From UBA8522 sp035528895 (lineage in GTDB: Bacteria; Acidobacteriota; Aminicenantia; Aminicenantales; UBA8522): a DNA stretch of 9,372 nt. A program made the position numbers and the translations under genes. Under the pieces are notes generated by a model. That model searched no databases. It saw only the letters and a list, made by a program, of their open reading frames with translations, and was not told where the DNA came from. Below are positions 1-6,343 of the stretch, in pieces (position 1 is the first letter of the stretch; each line of letters opens with the position of its first letter). The stretch is taken from the NCBI GenBank assembly GCA_035528895.1, contig DATKXS010000068.1, positions 1 to 9,372 on the forward strand. The letters are read 5' to 3'.

Positions 1-1225
1 CGACTCCGGCCAGGCCGTCGAGGAGGCGCTTTTTGTCGTTCTCGGTCTGCAGGCGCCCGATGAACCAGGTCCCCGTATTGGCCAGACCCTTGTAATCCAG
101 GTCCACAGGGTTCTGAGTGGTGAGCACCAGTCCCAGGCCGAAGGCCCTGGCCTGCTTGAGCAGCGTCAACAGGGGACGTTTGGAGGGAGGTTCGGCGACC
201 GGCGGGAAAAAGCCGAAGATCTCATCCATGTAGAAAAGGGCGCGCAAGCTGGAGGTGCCCGGCTGCCGCCTCATCCAGCCGAGTAGCTGGTTGAGAAGCA
301 GGGTGACGAAGAACATCCTCTCCGCGTCCGAAAGATGCGCTATGGACAGGATGCTCAGACGGGGCTTCCCGGACGGAGTGTAAAGCAGGCTGTCAATCTC
401 CAAAGGATAACCCTCCAGCCAGGAGGCGAACCCCGGAGCGGCCAGGATGTTGTTGAGCATTACGGCCAGCTTGTTCCGTTCCGAGGCGGGATAGAAAGCG
501 TCCAGCTCGAAAACACCCAGCCGCTTGAGCGGAGGCGACTGGACCCTCTGGATGAGAACGGGGAGGTCGAGGCTCTCGCCGGTTCTCCAGGCCGCCTCAA
601 GGAGGTTGGAGACCAGGATGTGCTCGCGGCTCTGGAGCGGGTCGGCCTGGATGCCCAGGAGACCGAGGAGGCCGGAGACGGTCGTTGAGATGCGCTGGCT
701 GAAAAGGTCCGAGTCCTCCACGAGCTCGGGCGGGGGAGCGGCAAAGGATTTGAGGGCAGACAACAGCAGACCGGCATTGCTCCCCGGAGTGTAGATAGAA
801 ATGTCAGCCGCCTCTACAAGCGAGCGGATGCGGTTTTCATCCTGACCCCACTCGGCCAGGCCCCGTCGCCACAGATCGGCCTGCTCGCGGGCATAATCAT
901 CCGGCGAAAGACCCTTCTGCGCGGCCTCGTCCTCGTTGATCCAGGGCCGGAAATCCTCGGGGCGGAGCTCAGGAAAGAGGAGTGCCAGGTTGCCTAAGTC
1001 ACCCTTGGGGTCAACGATCAGGGCCGGGATGTTGTCGATGGCCGCCTCCTCCAGGAGGCCGATGCAAAGGCCCGTCTTGCCGCTTCCCGTCATGCCCACG
1101 CAGACGGCATGGGTCACCAGGTCCTTTGAGTCATACAAAAGGTAATCCGGAGTGACCGCCTGGGTTTTTGGGTCAACCGTCTTGCCAAGATAAAAAAGCC
1201 CGAGCTTCTCGAAAATCTCCGCCAT
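1..1225 (-). CDS. HerA-like P-loop ATPase, 3' end cut by window edge
   Basis: The minus strand encodes 408 residues before running off the left edge. Residues 44-51 read GMTGSGKT (Walker A). Residues 69-80 contain VDPKGDLGNL, typical of the HerA/FtsK-like DUF87 ATPases. Residues 327-335 end in FYMDE (Walker B), and TTQNPVDLD follows at 369-377, a usual sensor position in this family. About 250 residues, probably mostly helical, lie between the DPKGD motif and Walker B. HerA-type proteins are hexameric DNA-translocating ATPases, but many bacterial members of this longer type have no assigned substrate. The start at 1225 is supported by GAGG/CGAGG about 7 nt upstream of ATG. No NurA-like nuclease or Sir2-like partner is visible in the window; the gene appears to be alone at its 5' side, behind its own promoter. 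The family call is firm; the role (DNA repair, defence or other) is open. Confidence 0.88.
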   Translation of the reverse strand, partial: MAEIFEKLGLFYLGKTVDPKTQAVTPDYLLYDSKDLVTHAVCVGMTGSGKTGLCIGLLEEAAIDNIPALIVDPKGDLGNLALLFPELRPEDFRPWINEDEAAQKGLSPDDYAREQADLWRRGLAEWGQDENRIRSLVEAADISIYTPGSNAGLLLSALKSFAAPPPELVEDSDLFSQRISTTVSGLLGLLGIQADPLQSREHILVSNLLEAAWRTGESLDLPVLIQRVQSPPLKRLGVFELDAFYPASERNKLAVMLNNILAAPGFASWLEGYPLEIDSLLYTPSGKPRLSILSIAHLSDAERMFFVTLLLNQLLGWMRRQPGTSSLRALFYMDEIFGFFPPVAEPPSKRPLLTLLKQARAFGLGLVLTTQNPVDLDYKGLANTGTWFIGRLQTENDKKRLLDGLAGV

Positions 1226-1305
1226 TGTGAACCTCGTCCTCGAATGAACATGGCCTGGCCGTCTCCACGCCTTGGCGAAAACAGCAAGGATTTCTGCAGC
1301 GCGGA

Positions 1306-1336
1306 ATTATTACTACAGCAAAGAACGAAGTGTCAA
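1306..1336 (-). promoter_or_regulatory. Probable sigma70-type promoter of the HerA-like gene
   Basis: A perfect TTGACA (-35) lies at 1336-1331. It is followed after 18-19 nt by an AT-rich -10 zone read as TAATAA/AATAAT (1312-1306). Predicted transcription would start near 1300, giving a leader of about 75 nt. The -35 box is 6 bp from the edge of the neighbouring repeat. The -10 match is only moderate, so the call rests mainly on the -35 box and its placement. Confidence 0.5.
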
Positions 1337-1342
1337 GACAGA

Positions 1343-1480
1343 GGGGACGTTCCCCAAGGGGACGTTCCCCGAAGTGACACCCTACGTTAGGTTAGAAGGA
1401 CATTTGCAGAGATGATCCGATGATTGAGAAGGGGGAAGGGTGGCACCTTGGGGAACGTCCGCTATTTCTTGAACGTCCCC
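1343..1480. repeat. Interspersed inverted-repeat element, long copy
   Basis: GGGGACGTTCCCC occurs twice in tandem at 1343-1355 and 1358-1370 (15-bp period). Inverted versions follow at 1450-1462 (one mismatch) and as GAACGTCCCC at 1471-1480. The left arm 1358-1383 can pair with 1438-1462 (about 21 of 25 positions) around a loop of roughly 54 nt. The right arm 1436-1460 is identical over 25 nt to 6274-6298. The outer ends carry the short motif CTATTTCTT twice (1462-1470, 1480-1488). It occupies the gene-free interval 1226-1495 between the small hydrophobic protein and the HerA-like gene and codes for nothing visible. Its form resembles REP/MITE-like elements moved by IS200-type (RAYT) transposases; no transposase lies in the window, so that link is inferred. 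Confidence 0.82.
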
Positions 1481-1495
1481 TATTTCTTCGATGTT

Positions 1496-1693
1496 TTACT
1501 TCCGGCCGCCCCTGAGGACCCGGGCCGGAAGCGTGATGATGGTCTTGAGCAGGTCGAAAACGGCGCTGACCGTGATGCCGAGGAGCCGAAACGGCAACAC
1601 CAGGATCCAGACGATGGGATACAGGAGAAGCGCCAGCAAAGCCAACGGCCAGCAGACGACCAAGAGGATGAGCCACAAAAAGAATTTGATCAT
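1496..1693 (-). CDS. Small hydrophobic membrane protein, 65 aa, unknown function
   Basis: The open frame encodes 65 residues. Residues 2-33 are almost wholly hydrophobic (MIKFFLWLILL..., with a proline at about residue 15 and another at 25), enough for one long or two short membrane segments. They are followed by an amphipathic stretch and the basic end ARVLRGGRK. The start at 1693 is chosen because GGGAGG lies about 7 nt upstream. An in-frame ATG at 1747 would add 18 residues rich in Arg/Ala and lies only a few nt from the predicted transcription start. The gene is 129 nt downstream of the aldehyde dehydrogenase stop and has its own -10 box. Short leucine-rich proteins of this shape are common hypotheticals; I cannot assign a function. 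The good ribosome binding site and strong hydrophobic bias on one strand argue that it is real. Confidence 0.68.
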   Translation of the reverse strand: MIKFFLWLILLVVCWPLALLALLLYPIVWILVLPFRLLGITVSAVFDLLKTIITLPARVLRGGRK

Positions 1694-1758
1694 GAGCGAC
1701 CCTCCCAGGAATTCGTTTATTCCGCGTGCTCGGGCGGCACTCTCCATTTTCTCTCTCC

Positions 1759-1764
1759 ATTATA
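1759..1764 (-). promoter_or_regulatory. Consensus -10 box ahead of the small membrane protein gene
   Basis: A perfect TATAAT is read at 1764-1759 on the minus strand. No good TTGACA lies 16-18 nt upstream (only TTTTCG/CTTTTC), so the -35 part is weak. Transcription would begin near 1752, leaving about 58 nt of leader to the start at 1693. This supports the 1693 start over 1747. Confidence 0.42.
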
Positions 1765-1822
1765 CATACGAAAAAAGAGAGCGAAAAGTATGCTTCTATC
1801 TGGCCCCCGGCGCGCGGCCGGA

Positions 1823-3475
1823 TTATCTCCGGAAGAGGCAGGAGGTGATCTTGAGGAGACTGCGGAAGGGGGTTGTCGAACTGACCGCTCCCATATGCGG
1901 CAGCAGAGTCAAGAGCGCTTTGATCTTCTCACCCCGGCGCCGGTGATGCATCAGGGCCAACGACTTCTCCATGATGGGGAGCTTCGAGGGCGTATAGGGA
2001 TACCACCACTGTTTCGAGTGTTTCTTCGAAAAATCGGCGCAGACGAACTTGACGTTGCTGAGCTCGAGAAGCCCATAGGGGCCATGCGTCCTGCCCTGGC
2101 CGGTCTGCTTGACGCCGCCCCAGATGGCCTTGGGCTCGTTGAAGGTCATCATGTGATCGTTGACGGTGACTCCGCCGGTCTCTAGGCGTTCGGCCAGCCG
2201 GGAGGCCAGCTTCCTGTTCCTCGTCCAGACGGAAGCGGTCAGCCCATAACGGCTGTCGTTGGCCAGGGCGACGGCCTCTTCGATATCGGAGAAAGCCATG
2301 ATGGGGAGCACCGGCCCGAACGTTTCCTCGGTCATGACCTTCATCGTATGGTCGACCCGAGCCAGGACGGTCGGCGCGTAAAAAAAGCCGGGGAGAGGGG
2401 CAAGCCTTTCTCCGCCACAGAGGACTTCGGCGCCCTTTTCGCAGGCCTCCCGGACATGATCCTCGACGACCTTGAGCTGGCCCATGTTCTCCATCGGCCC
2501 GATATCGACTTCGGGATCCATAGGATTCCCCACTCGGAGCGACGCGGTGAGATCGACGACCCGCTTCTTGAATTCCTCGGCGATCCGGCTGTCTACATAA
2601 ACTCTTTCGACCGAGGCGCAGCTTTGTCCGCTGTTCATAAAGGCTTCCCAGACGGCTCCCCTGGCGGCCAGCTCAAGATCGGCATCCCGGAGGACGATCA
2701 TCGGGTCCTTACCGCCCAGCTCCAGGACGATTTTAGTCAGGTTCCGGCTGGCCAGCTCCATGATACGCTTTCCGGTAGAAACGCTGCCGGTAAAATTGAC
2801 GGACTGAACGGCCGGATCGACGATTATTTCCTCGGCCTGCGGAACCCGGCAGGGAACGGTGTTCAGGACGCCGGCCGGAAGACCGGCCTCCATCATGATC
2901 TCCCCGACCGCAAGCCCGGTGAAAGGAGTCGAGGTGGACGGCCTGAAGATGACCGTGTTGCCCACGATCAGCTCGCTGATGATGTCCAGGAAGGGAATCA
3001 TGAACGGGAAATTCCAGGGCGAGATGACCAGCGAGGGCCCGAGAGGCTGGAAGAGGTAGCGACACTTCTTGTGAGCGAAGAGCGGCACATAAGGTCTGAC
3101 CTTCCGGGACGCCAACGGCCTCTTTTGGTTGCGGCCGTAGTAGTCCAGCACCTCGAGGATGCTGAATATTTCGACAGTCAGGGACTCGATCAGGGGGGTC
3201 CCCTTTTCCCGGGTGATGAGTTCGGCGATTTCTGCCGATCGGCGGAGCAGGATATCCTTGGCCTTTAAGAAGATACTCTGCTTCTCCCGGGGCGAGATAT
3301 CTCGCCACATCGGGAACGCCTCCCGGGCCGCTTCGAGGGCCCGGCGGCAGTCATCCGTCGAAGCCATGAACGCTTCGCCCAGAGGCTCCAGCGTAGCCGG
3401 GTTCTCAACCACGACCTTGTCGTTGGAATCGCCGCGCTTGTTATCGATGATGAAACGGCCGTCCAAAGCGTTCAT
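1823..3475 (-). CDS. NAD(P)-dependent aldehyde dehydrogenase with C-terminal extension
   Basis: This is a 550-residue member of the aldehyde dehydrogenase superfamily, which oxidises aldehydes to acids with NAD(P)+ through a cysteine thioester. Visible landmarks are PWNFP at 153-157 (catalytic Asn155), FTGS at 228-231, the general base Glu252 in LELGGKDP, the nucleophile Cys286 in NSGQSCAS, and EETFGPV at 383-389. The usual Lys of the cofactor-binding KPSE motif is Arg178 (RPST), with Thr in place of the Glu. The catalytic core ends near residue 475. A further 75 residues follow, with WWYPY, a basic patch (HHRRRGEK) and a hydrophobic/basic end, suggesting membrane contact, as in long ALDH22-like enzymes. 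The start lies 4 nt after the stop of the upstream DUF362 gene, with AAGGAAGG 10 nt before ATG, so the two are probably co-transcribed and translationally coupled. The substrate cannot be told. Confidence 0.93.
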   Translation of the reverse strand: MNALDGRFIIDNKRGDSNDKVVVENPATLEPLGEAFMASTDDCRRALEAAREAFPMWRDISPREKQSIFLKAKDILLRRSAEIAELITREKGTPLIESLTVEIFSILEVLDYYGRNQKRPLASRKVRPYVPLFAHKKCRYLFQPLGPSLVISPWNFPFMIPFLDIISELIVGNTVIFRPSTSTPFTGLAVGEIMMEAGLPAGVLNTVPCRVPQAEEIIVDPAVQSVNFTGSVSTGKRIMELASRNLTKIVLELGGKDPMIVLRDADLELAARGAVWEAFMNSGQSCASVERVYVDSRIAEEFKKRVVDLTASLRVGNPMDPEVDIGPMENMGQLKVVEDHVREACEKGAEVLCGGERLAPLPGFFYAPTVLARVDHTMKVMTEETFGPVLPIMAFSDIEEAVALANDSRYGLTASVWTRNRKLASRLAERLETGGVTVNDHMMTFNEPKAIWGGVKQTGQGRTHGPYGLLELSNVKFVCADFSKKHSKQWWYPYTPSKLPIMEKSLALMHHRRRGEKIKALLTLLPHMGAVSSTTPFRSLLKITSCLFRR

Positions 3476-3479
3476 CTCT

Positions 3480-4514
3480 TCAGAACCTTCCTTTGACGAA
3501 CCTTTTGAACCAGGTCCAGAACAGGAACGGGTAAGCGTCGATGATCAGGTCGAGGCGGAAGAGCGGGTTGAGGATCCCGGCCTTGAGGAGAAGGAGAAGG
3601 ACCAGGGTCTTATGTTTGGGTGGACATCCCCTGATGCGGCGCTTTTTCCCGGCCGAAACACGGCCATCGATCTTGGTGCAGGAACCGATCAGAAGCAGCC
3701 TTTCGGCCGTGATGTCGCCCTTGTATTTCCCGATCACGGCCGTCCAGGCAGGGAGTTTGGTCCAAAGTGCGGGCTTCCGGTCTTTGATCATGTAGAGCCA
3801 ATCGAGAAAAACACCCTGGCAGCCGCCGGTGCAGTAGGGTTCGCCGCTCACGATCTTGATGTTGCAGTCGACCTCTTCGGCTCGGATAAAACCCGTCTTC
3901 CAGGTCTTGGTCCTCTCCCTGACCTCCTCGAGTGAAATGTGGCCGCCGATCTCGATAGCGCTGAGGTCGAGAGAACCGTAGCCACGCGCCCGGGCGCAAG
4001 CGAGGTGACCGACCTTTTCCGGGTCTAGGTGGAAGATATGGGCGCAGACCACATCTGGCGCCAGGGGATTCGTCGCCATAACGATGACGCCGAGGTGATG
4101 GCCGTGCTGGGTCAAGTGATTCCCCCCGCAGGAAGCCTCGATGGCGTCCGTGGCGATGAAATCCGGATACCCGACCTCGAGCAGGTCAACGATCTTCTCA
4201 TCAAGGTTGTAATTGTGATTCCACATCCTCTCGCCGTCGCAGAGGATGCCGATGTTGAGCTTGAGGGCGGCGGTCAGGCCGTGGGAGAGAGCGTTGGTCT
4301 TGAGCTTGGGCGCATAGACGAGGAACTCGCTCCGCGTGTAAGCGGAGGGATTGACCCTGTGATGGGCCATGACCACGTTGGGCTTGATGGTGACTTTTCC
4401 CCGGACCCGGGGACCCAGGCCGAATTCGTCCAGGCCTTCCTCGATGATCCCGGCAATGGCACTCGGGTCATAGCTGTCCGCCCGGCGCAGGATGACCTTT
4501 GCTTTCCCGGCCAT
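3480..4514 (-). CDS. Cytosolic DUF362 protein with four-cysteine C-terminal region, internally shortened
   Basis: This is a 344-residue protein of the DUF362 family, whose function is not established. Near the N-terminus is TIKPNVVMAHH (42-52). PKLKTNALSHGLTAALK (69-85), DFIATDAIEA (118-127) and VIVMATNPLAPD (143-154) follow; all are typical of the family. The distance from IKPN to PKLKTN is only about 26 residues, against about 148 in the neighbouring family member, so a central block seems to be missing. Cys228 and Cys232 (CTGGC), Cys279 and Cys297 (GCPP) could bind an Fe-S cluster; this is inferred. The last 40 residues are hydrophobic and aromatic with Lys/Arg, perhaps a membrane-binding tail. 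No signal peptide is seen. The start is uncertain: ATG at 4514 lacks a Shine-Dalgarno sequence, and a TTG at 4538 would add 8 residues but overlaps the predicted promoter. The stop is 4 nt from the aldehyde dehydrogenase start. Confidence 0.82.
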   Translation of the reverse strand: MAGKAKVILRRADSYDPSAIAGIIEEGLDEFGLGPRVRGKVTIKPNVVMAHHRVNPSAYTRSEFLVYAPKLKTNALSHGLTAALKLNIGILCDGERMWNHNYNLDEKIVDLLEVGYPDFIATDAIEASCGGNHLTQHGHHLGVIVMATNPLAPDVVCAHIFHLDPEKVGHLACARARGYGSLDLSAIEIGGHISLEEVRERTKTWKTGFIRAEEVDCNIKIVSGEPYCTGGCQGVFLDWLYMIKDRKPALWTKLPAWTAVIGKYKGDITAERLLLIGSCTKIDGRVSAGKKRRIRGCPPKHKTLVLLLLLKAGILNPLFRLDLIIDAYPFLFWTWFKRFVKGRF

Positions 4515-4521
4515 GAGCGGA

Positions 4522-4551
4522 GCTATATCACAAGCCAAAAAGAGAAGTCAA
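4522..4551 (-). promoter_or_regulatory. Probable extended -10 promoter ahead of the second DUF362 gene
   Basis: TTGACT (-35) lies at 4551-4546, with an 18-nt spacer and TATAGC (-10) at 4527-4522. TG at 4530-4529 forms an extended -10. It fills the 56-nt gap after the stop of the Tat-DUF362 gene. The predicted transcription start (about 4515) almost coincides with the ATG at 4514, so the message may be leaderless. It would allow the downstream pair to be expressed apart from the first gene. Confidence 0.5.
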
Positions 4552-4570
4552 AATTGGGGAGGTTCGCCGC

Positions 4571-6163
4571 TTAGAACTTGGATCTAAGCTCGGAAGGCCG
4601 CAGTCTGCTATTTTCCCGAATGGTCAGCACGACTGAAACCGACTGCGGTGAATTGGCCGCTCCCGGGCAATGGATCAGCATCCGTCCGGTATGTTGTCCG
4701 GGCTCCAAGCCGGCCGGGTTTGCCTTGACGGCCACCGTTCCGTCCCCCGACCCCGAGGACGGCACGCAGTCCAGCCAGGGGGTATCCGTCTCCACCCGCC
4801 AAGAGAGTGGATCGGCACCGGAAACGGAGATGTTCAAGGGTTTCTCCATCATCCTAGACACGGAAGCGGGGGCGGCAAACAGGAGCCCGGACTCCGAGAC
4901 GCTCAACCGGATATTGCTCAAGAACTCGCCGGCGTTGGAGGTGTGGACCGCCATCTCCTGCTCTTTCCTGGTCACCGGGCCGACACGGATCCCCTTTTCG
5001 GGGTCGAGGAGCCCGCCCCTGTCGTTGATGGTCTCCCCGGCTTGCGTCAGCCAGCGGCTGATGCCCGAAAAATCCGGGTGGTGCCGGAAATTGCCGTCGA
5101 CCGGATAGAGGATGTATTTGGCCGCCCAGTAATCGGCGGCCACGGGGTCTTGGCTGGCCAGCAGCTGGTTCGCCCGGAAGGTCGTTCCGGCCGGGTAGCC
5201 GCCCAGGGTGGAGTGGGAGACCCAGATGGCGTCGACGATATTCAGGACGGGAGTGGTGACCGAGGCCATCATCTTGCCGCAGGTCTCGCCGAGGCCGCTG
5301 TAATGGCGGAAGCCGCTCTGGCCGTCGGACATGGAGACCAGACCGTAGACGTGCTTGAGGCTGGCGGTTATCTCCGACCCGCCGGAGTCGTGGTGCTTGA
5401 GCACGGGCACGTTGATAAGCTTGAGGTTCCCGTGATGAGCGCCAGCCTGCCAGACCCCCTCCTTGAGCTCCACCCGGCGGCCGCCGGCGGTCGTGAAGCA
5501 GGGATAGGAGACGTTCCCGTATTTCCGGTAGCCGTTCCGGGTATGGTCGTCGTCGCCGATGAACGTTCCCCGGATGGGGTCGAGGAGATAGGCGGAAACG
5601 CGCGGGTCATCAAAGACCGTGTTGACCAGGTGGAGGAAATGATGGCTTTCGTCGTTGGCGTTGGCGTGGACGGTCCGGTCTCCTCCGTAGGCGGAAGAGG
5701 TATCGCACTTGAGGCTTCCCCGGCCCTGGCCGTTCTCGATGATGACCACCTCCCCGCGAAACCCGTCCGGATGGTCGAGAATCCTCTGGATGAGACCGCG
5801 GATGAGGTCGGAGTTGGTGCAGCCGCGATATTTCCACTGGGCGTTGACCTTGATGAGCACGACATCGCCGGCCGCGATGAGACCGGACAGTCCGGCGAAG
5901 GGATGGCCGCTGGAGGAGCGATAAAAGCTGAGCCCTTTGTCGGCCATGAGGTAGAGAAGCGAATCCAGCCCGAGATGGAAGTTCTCCTGCCCGGGGTCAT
6001 AGAACGGGTGGTTGGGGATGCGCTTGACCCAGAAAAGGTCGTTGCGGACCGCGGACGTCTGAAAGCGGGGCAGTTTGCTCAGGTAGGGAATCGCAATCCC
6101 AGCTCCCAGGCTCCTGAAGAAATCGCGCCGCGATATTCCGCCCTTGTTCACCAGGGTGCTCAT
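4571..6163 (-). CDS. Tat-exported DUF362 protein with C-terminal BACON-like domain
   Basis: The product has 530 residues. The N-terminus carries a twin-arginine signal, SRRDFFRSLG at 11-20, followed by a short hydrophobic segment (AGIAIPYL), so a folded, possibly cofactor-bearing protein is expected outside the cytoplasmic membrane. The DUF362 domain spans about 100-400: VLIKVNAQW (102-110), IIENGQGRGS (141-150), INVPVLKHHD (250-259), ITASLKHVYG (265-274) and LLASQDPVAADYWAAKYI. Residues about 437-515 resemble a BACON domain, a beta-sandwich common in secreted proteins: W...ETDTPWLDCVPSSGSGDGTVAV, then LEPGQHTG, then NSPQSVSVVLTI. The start at 6163 has AAGGA about 8 nt upstream and a good promoter. 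It heads a same-strand series with a second DUF362 gene and an aldehyde dehydrogenase. The molecular function is unknown; the secreted location is a confident inference, the BACON call moderate. Confidence 0.88.
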   Translation of the reverse strand: MSTLVNKGGISRRDFFRSLGAGIAIPYLSKLPRFQTSAVRNDLFWVKRIPNHPFYDPGQENFHLGLDSLLYLMADKGLSFYRSSSGHPFAGLSGLIAAGDVVLIKVNAQWKYRGCTNSDLIRGLIQRILDHPDGFRGEVVIIENGQGRGSLKCDTSSAYGGDRTVHANANDESHHFLHLVNTVFDDPRVSAYLLDPIRGTFIGDDDHTRNGYRKYGNVSYPCFTTAGGRRVELKEGVWQAGAHHGNLKLINVPVLKHHDSGGSEITASLKHVYGLVSMSDGQSGFRHYSGLGETCGKMMASVTTPVLNIVDAIWVSHSTLGGYPAGTTFRANQLLASQDPVAADYWAAKYILYPVDGNFRHHPDFSGISRWLTQAGETINDRGGLLDPEKGIRVGPVTRKEQEMAVHTSNAGEFLSNIRLSVSESGLLFAAPASVSRMMEKPLNISVSGADPLSWRVETDTPWLDCVPSSGSGDGTVAVKANPAGLEPGQHTGRMLIHCPGAANSPQSVSVVLTIRENSRLRPSELRSKF

Positions 6164-6183
6164 TTCCGCTTCCTTAACCCTCT

Positions 6184-6212
6184 ATTCTAGCGTTTTTATC
6201 TTACTATTTCAA
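6184..6212 (-). promoter_or_regulatory. Strong sigma70-type promoter of the Tat-DUF362 gene
   Basis: TTGAAA (-35) at 6212-6207, a 17-nt spacer and TAGAAT (-10) at 6189-6184 match the housekeeping consensus at five positions in each hexamer. Transcription would begin near 6177, giving a very short leader of about 14 nt that still contains AAGGA as ribosome binding site. The sequence around it is markedly more AT-rich than the flanking genes. Confidence 0.65.
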
Positions 6213-6244
6213 TAAAATTTATAGATTATGTCGGAAAGAACAGG

Positions 6245-6300
6245 GGGGACGTTCCCCAAAGGGACACCCTTCAAAGGGTGGCACCTTGGGGAACGTCCCC
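6245..6300. repeat. Interspersed inverted-repeat element, compact copy
   Basis: This is an almost closed hairpin of 56 nt. GGGGACGTTCCCCAA (6245-6259) pairs perfectly with 6286-6300. A 5-by-5 nt internal mismatch follows, then CACCCTT (6265-6271) pairs with AAGGGTG (6274-6280) around a 2-nt tip. Its right arm is identical over 25 nt to the copy at 1436-1460, and its left arm matches 1358-1384 at 24 of 27 positions. It is therefore the same family as the long copy but without the roughly 50-nt centre. It lies between divergent promoters, so a terminator role is unlikely. A REP/MITE-like element is the best explanation. Confidence 0.85.
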
Positions 6301-6302
6301 AC

Positions 6303-6331
6303 TTGCCGGGAGCGGCTGGATGGCTTATAAC
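6303..6331 (+). promoter_or_regulatory. Probable promoter of the phosphofructokinase gene
   Basis: TTGCCG (-35) at 6303-6308, a 17-nt spacer and TATAAC (-10) at 6326-6331. Transcription would start near 6338, leaving a leader of about 39 nt. The -35 box begins 2 bp after the end of the repeat hairpin. The long upstream extension of the open frame to 6278 would place translation start inside the repeat and upstream of this promoter, which argues for the 6377 start. Confidence 0.55.
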
Positions 6332-6343
6332 AAGAGAGAAGTC

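Noticed and set aside
170..182. GGGGACGTTTGG, similar to the repeat core, inside the HerA-like gene
   Set aside because: It encodes conserved-looking protein sequence in frame, has no inverted partner nearby and matches only the first 10 bases, so it is taken as chance.
1341..1480. CRISPR array suggested by repeated GGGGACGTTCCCC units
   Set aside because: The units are in mixed orientation, unevenly spaced and include no regular spacers; there are no cas genes.
1807..1821. CCGGC/GCCGG stem just after the aldehyde dehydrogenase stop as a terminator
   Set aside because: It is a 5-bp stem in GC-rich DNA with no T-tract after it on the minus strand; the run of T at about 1776-1771 is too far away.
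4670..6190. Long plus-strand open frame opposite the Tat-DUF362 gene
   Set aside because: It is low-complexity in Gly/Val/Asp without motifs, while the minus-strand frame has a Tat signal, DUF362 motifs and a promoter; it is an antisense shadow.
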